From assembly GCF_017352155.2 (NCBI RefSeq), contig NZ_CP071462.1, positions 2,232,001-2,296,000 of the forward strand: a stretch of 64,000 nucleotides of DNA, written 5' to 3'. This stretch comes from Haloterrigena alkaliphila (lineage in GTDB: Archaea > Halobacteriota > Halobacteria > Halobacteriales > Natrialbaceae). Numbering within the stretch: position 1 is the first letter of the stretch; each line of letters starts with the position of its first letter. The position numbers were made by a program, and so were the translations under genes. Under the pieces are notes generated by a model. The model was given only the letters and a program-made list of their open reading frames with translations, was not told the origin of the DNA and did no database searches. Positions 62,126-64,000 of this stretch are shown here, one piece after another.

Positions 62126-62821
62126 CTAGTCGCGAACGCCCAGTCGGGTCAGCAGGTCCGACAGCGTCTCGAGGTCGTACTGGCCGGGAGCGGTCGCCTC
62201 ATCGGGGTCGACGGGGGCGTAGCCGATCTTCGACCCGTAGATCGGCGCCACCGCGCGCGTGTGGCTCCCCACCTCGCCCATCGCCATCGTCGCGACGGTA
62301 TCGCCGTGGTACTCCAGTTGCTCGGTCGCCGAGAGCAGGGCGATGGTGTCGGCTTTCGACTCGGCCGTCACGGCCAGTTTCGCGACGTCGCCGTACTTGC
62401 TCGCCTCGGTCAGCGTCGAGACCAGTTCGCCCCGCGGCGGCGTCCCCTCGAAGTCGTGGGCCGAGACCACTACTGAAACGTCGCGCTCACGTGCGGTTTC
62501 GAGGACTGCGTCGGTGTCGAGCTCGTCGTCCAGAATCGCCTCGAGCTCCACGTCGATCGCCTCCACGGCCTCGAACGCGGTCGTCTCTGCCAGTACCTCG
62601 AGTCGCTCCGCATCGTCCTCGTCCCACTCGCCGCCCTCCCATGCGGCCCGGTTGGTCGCGAGGATCGGCAGATCGCCGTCGGAGGCTTCGAGTGCGTCGA
62701 GGTGGTCGTCGGCGAGATCCATCCGGAACTCGATCGCGTCCGCGTGCTCGCGAGCGGCCGGTTCCGCGAAGAGATCGGCGGTCGCAGCAGCGAGAACGAA
62801 CGAATCGAAGTCGAGACTCAT
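62126..62821 (-). CDS. aroD: 3-dehydroquinate dehydratase, type I
   Basis: 231-residue TIM barrel. Dehydrates 3-dehydroquinate through a Schiff base. Motifs: EFRMDLADDHLDALEASDGD, VSVVVSAHDFEGTPPRGELV with the catalytic His, KYGDVAKLAVTAESKADTIA with the Schiff-base Lys, ATMAMGEVGSHTRAVAPIYG and KIGYAPVDPDEATAPGQYDL. The third shikimate-pathway gene in this window, on the opposite strand to aroB'. Confidence 0.94.
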   Translation of the reverse strand: MSLDFDSFVLAAATADLFAEPAAREHADAIEFRMDLADDHLDALEASDGDLPILATNRAAWEGGEWDEDDAERLEVLAETTAFEAVEAIDVELEAILDDELDTDAVLETARERDVSVVVSAHDFEGTPPRGELVSTLTEASKYGDVAKLAVTAESKADTIALLSATEQLEYHGDTVATMAMGEVGSHTRAVAPIYGSKIGYAPVDPDEATAPGQYDLETLSDLLTRLGVRD

Positions 62822-62891
62822 ACCTAGCCTCTCGAACGAGCGCGAGAAAAACGGTGTCGTTCCGGCGAGTTACGCCACCCGTCGCGCGGTC

Positions 62892-63878
62892 TCAGGCCAG
62901 CCCCAGCGTCTCCTCGGCCTCGAGGAGTTCGTGGTACCGGTTTCGAATCGTCACTTCGGAGATGTCCGCGACGTCGCTGACGGCGGCCTGCGTGGTCTTC
63001 TCGTTGGTCAGGAGCGCGGCGGCGTAGACGGCGGCGGCCGCGAGACCGACCGGCGACTTGCCGCTGTGGACGCCCTTCTCCTTGGCGTTCTGGAGGAGCC
63101 CGCGGGCGCGGTGTTCGGCCTCGTCGGAGAGCTCCAGTCCGGAGGCGAAGCGGGGAACGTAGCTCTCGGGGTCGGCCGGCTGGACCTCGAGTCCGAGTTC
63201 GCGGACGACGTAACGGTAGGTCCGAGCGATCTCGTTCTTCTCGACGCGGGAGACGTCCGCGATCTCGTCGAGGCTCCGGGGGACGCCGGCCTGTCGGGCC
63301 GCCGCGTAGACGCAGGCCGTCGAAACGCCCTCGATGGAGCGACCGGGCAGCAGGTCCTCCTCGAGCGCGCGCCGGTAGATGACCGAGGCGGTCTCGCGGA
63401 CGTTCGTCGGCAGGCCCAGCGCGGAGGCCATCCGGTCGATCTCGCCCAGCGCCTGCTTCAGGTTGCGCTCCTTGGAGTCGCGGGTTCGGAAGCGCTCGTT
63501 CCACTTGCGCAGGCGCTGCATCTTCTCCCGCTGCCGGGATCCCAGGGAGTTGCCGTAGGCGTCCTTGTTGCGCCAGTCGATGTTCGTCGAGAGCCCCTTG
63601 TCGTGCATCGTGTTCGTCGTGGGCGCGCCCACGCGGGACTTCTCGTTCTTTTCGGCGGCGTCGAACGCGCGCCACTCGGGGCCGCGGTCGACCGAGTCCT
63701 CCTCGACGACGAGGCCGCAATCCTCACAGACCGTCTCGCCGTGTTCGTCGTCGACGACGAGGTTGCCCGTACACTCGGGGCAGGCGAGGTCGCTTTGCTC
63801 GCTCTCGGTTTCGCTCGTCGATTCGTCCGTTTCCCGCTCGGTACGTCGTACTCTGGTGTTCGATGGAGTGTTGGTCAT
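62892..63878 (-). CDS. tfb: Transcription initiation factor TFB
   Basis: 328 residues. N-terminal zinc ribbon CPECTGNLVVDDEHGETVCE followed by DCG, linker B-reader/loop EWRAFDAAEKNEKSRVGAPT with TTNTMHDKGLSTNIDWRNKD, then two cyclin repeats: ALGEIDRMASALGLPTNVRE to YRYVVRELGLEVQPADPESY, and RGLLQNAKEKGVHSGKSPVG to NEKTTQAAVSDVADISEVTI with the BRE-contacting helix-turn-helix. Haloarchaea have several TFBs with different promoter preference; which one this is cannot be read here. ATG 63878 fits the family N-terminus. Confidence 0.95.
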   Translation of the reverse strand: MTNTPSNTRVRRTERETDESTSETESEQSDLACPECTGNLVVDDEHGETVCEDCGLVVEEDSVDRGPEWRAFDAAEKNEKSRVGAPTTNTMHDKGLSTNIDWRNKDAYGNSLGSRQREKMQRLRKWNERFRTRDSKERNLKQALGEIDRMASALGLPTNVRETASVIYRRALEEDLLPGRSIEGVSTACVYAAARQAGVPRSLDEIADVSRVEKNEIARTYRYVVRELGLEVQPADPESYVPRFASGLELSDEAEHRARGLLQNAKEKGVHSGKSPVGLAAAAVYAAALLTNEKTTQAAVSDVADISEVTIRNRYHELLEAEETLGLA

Positions 63879-64000
63879 ACGATGGCGAATGCTGACCGGC
63901 CGAACTGGCTGCAAAAGCCCGGACGGATTCGTTACCTACGTGGTTCTGACACTCGATGGTTAAGGGTTTCGAAATCGCGACCCGACACCTCTCGAAAGCG

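Overview
The window is ordinary chromosomal DNA of a halophilic archaeon. The evidence is very high GC, strongly acidic predicted proteins, leaderless genes with TATA-like boxes about 25 bp upstream, twin-arginine lipoprotein signals, and archaeal information genes (archaeosine TGT, Pus10, TrmY, Nob1, aIF5B, TFB). The HalOD1, PadR, TrmB and DUF-type small proteins and the style of the intergenic repeats suggest a member of Natrialbales, such as a Natrinema/Haloterrigena-like organism; this is a judgement from pattern, not from a search. No rRNA, CRISPR array, complete insertion sequence or provirus is visible. One tRNA gene (tRNA-Pro, anticodon CGG) is present.

Layout. 0-3 kb: a HalOD1 protein, RNase HI and archaeosine tRNA-guanine transglycosylase. 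3.2-6.1 kb: two tandem, secreted, very acidic and Asn-rich paralogues with the same promoter element and the same order of short beta-like blocks; I regard them as an undescribed surface-protein family. 6.2-12.6 kb: Nudix hydrolase, PadR regulator, a DUF4397 exported protein, a protein with an internal duplication, an alkaline-phosphatase/sulfatase-superfamily hydrolase facing a ribbon-helix-helix-like protein, a domainless lipoprotein and a PPOX-type flavoprotein. 12.6-16.5 kb: a ThDP enzyme, tRNA-Pro with a partial att-like copy, TrmY and small zinc-finger and membrane proteins. 16.8-25.5 kb: HtrA-like protease, Pus10, CMD protein, RNase HII, CaCA antiporter, a 34-residue zinc finger, SecF-SecD and a DUF5812 protein. 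25.6-34.5 kb: signalling and regulatory proteins, Pgi, a CPBP protease, Nob1 with a PRC-barrel protein, aIF5B/IF-2, a cyclophilin-like protein and a membrane protein. 34.6-41.8 kb: CTP synthase-GMP synthase B-DUF7126 overlapping operon, a structured 0.5-kb intergenic region, 5-FTHF cyclo-ligase, MoaB and a quinone-oxidoreductase-like enzyme. 42.4-47.7 kb: a cell-surface/glycan-type locus (phosphatase/sulfatase-superfamily hydrolase + methyltransferase; convergent to a GT4-methyltransferase-glycosidase operon). 48-50.3 kb: an IDI-1 homologue, a diacylglycerol-kinase-family protein and a PHP protein.

50.3-62.8 kb carries much of aromatic amino-acid synthesis: trpC-trpB-trpA followed directly by ADH synthase, then DHQ synthase II and type I DHQ dehydratase. 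The trp promoter has two TGTACA boxes like the TRP boxes of TrpY. trpC and trpB are bridged by a 15-codon mini-ORF that copies the start of trpB and overlaps both neighbours by ATGA. Just upstream of trpC lies an array of nine perfect hairpins in under 270 bp. The window ends with transcription factor B. The most notable points are the tandem surface-protein family, the hairpin array, and the trp boxes with their coupling mini-ORF.
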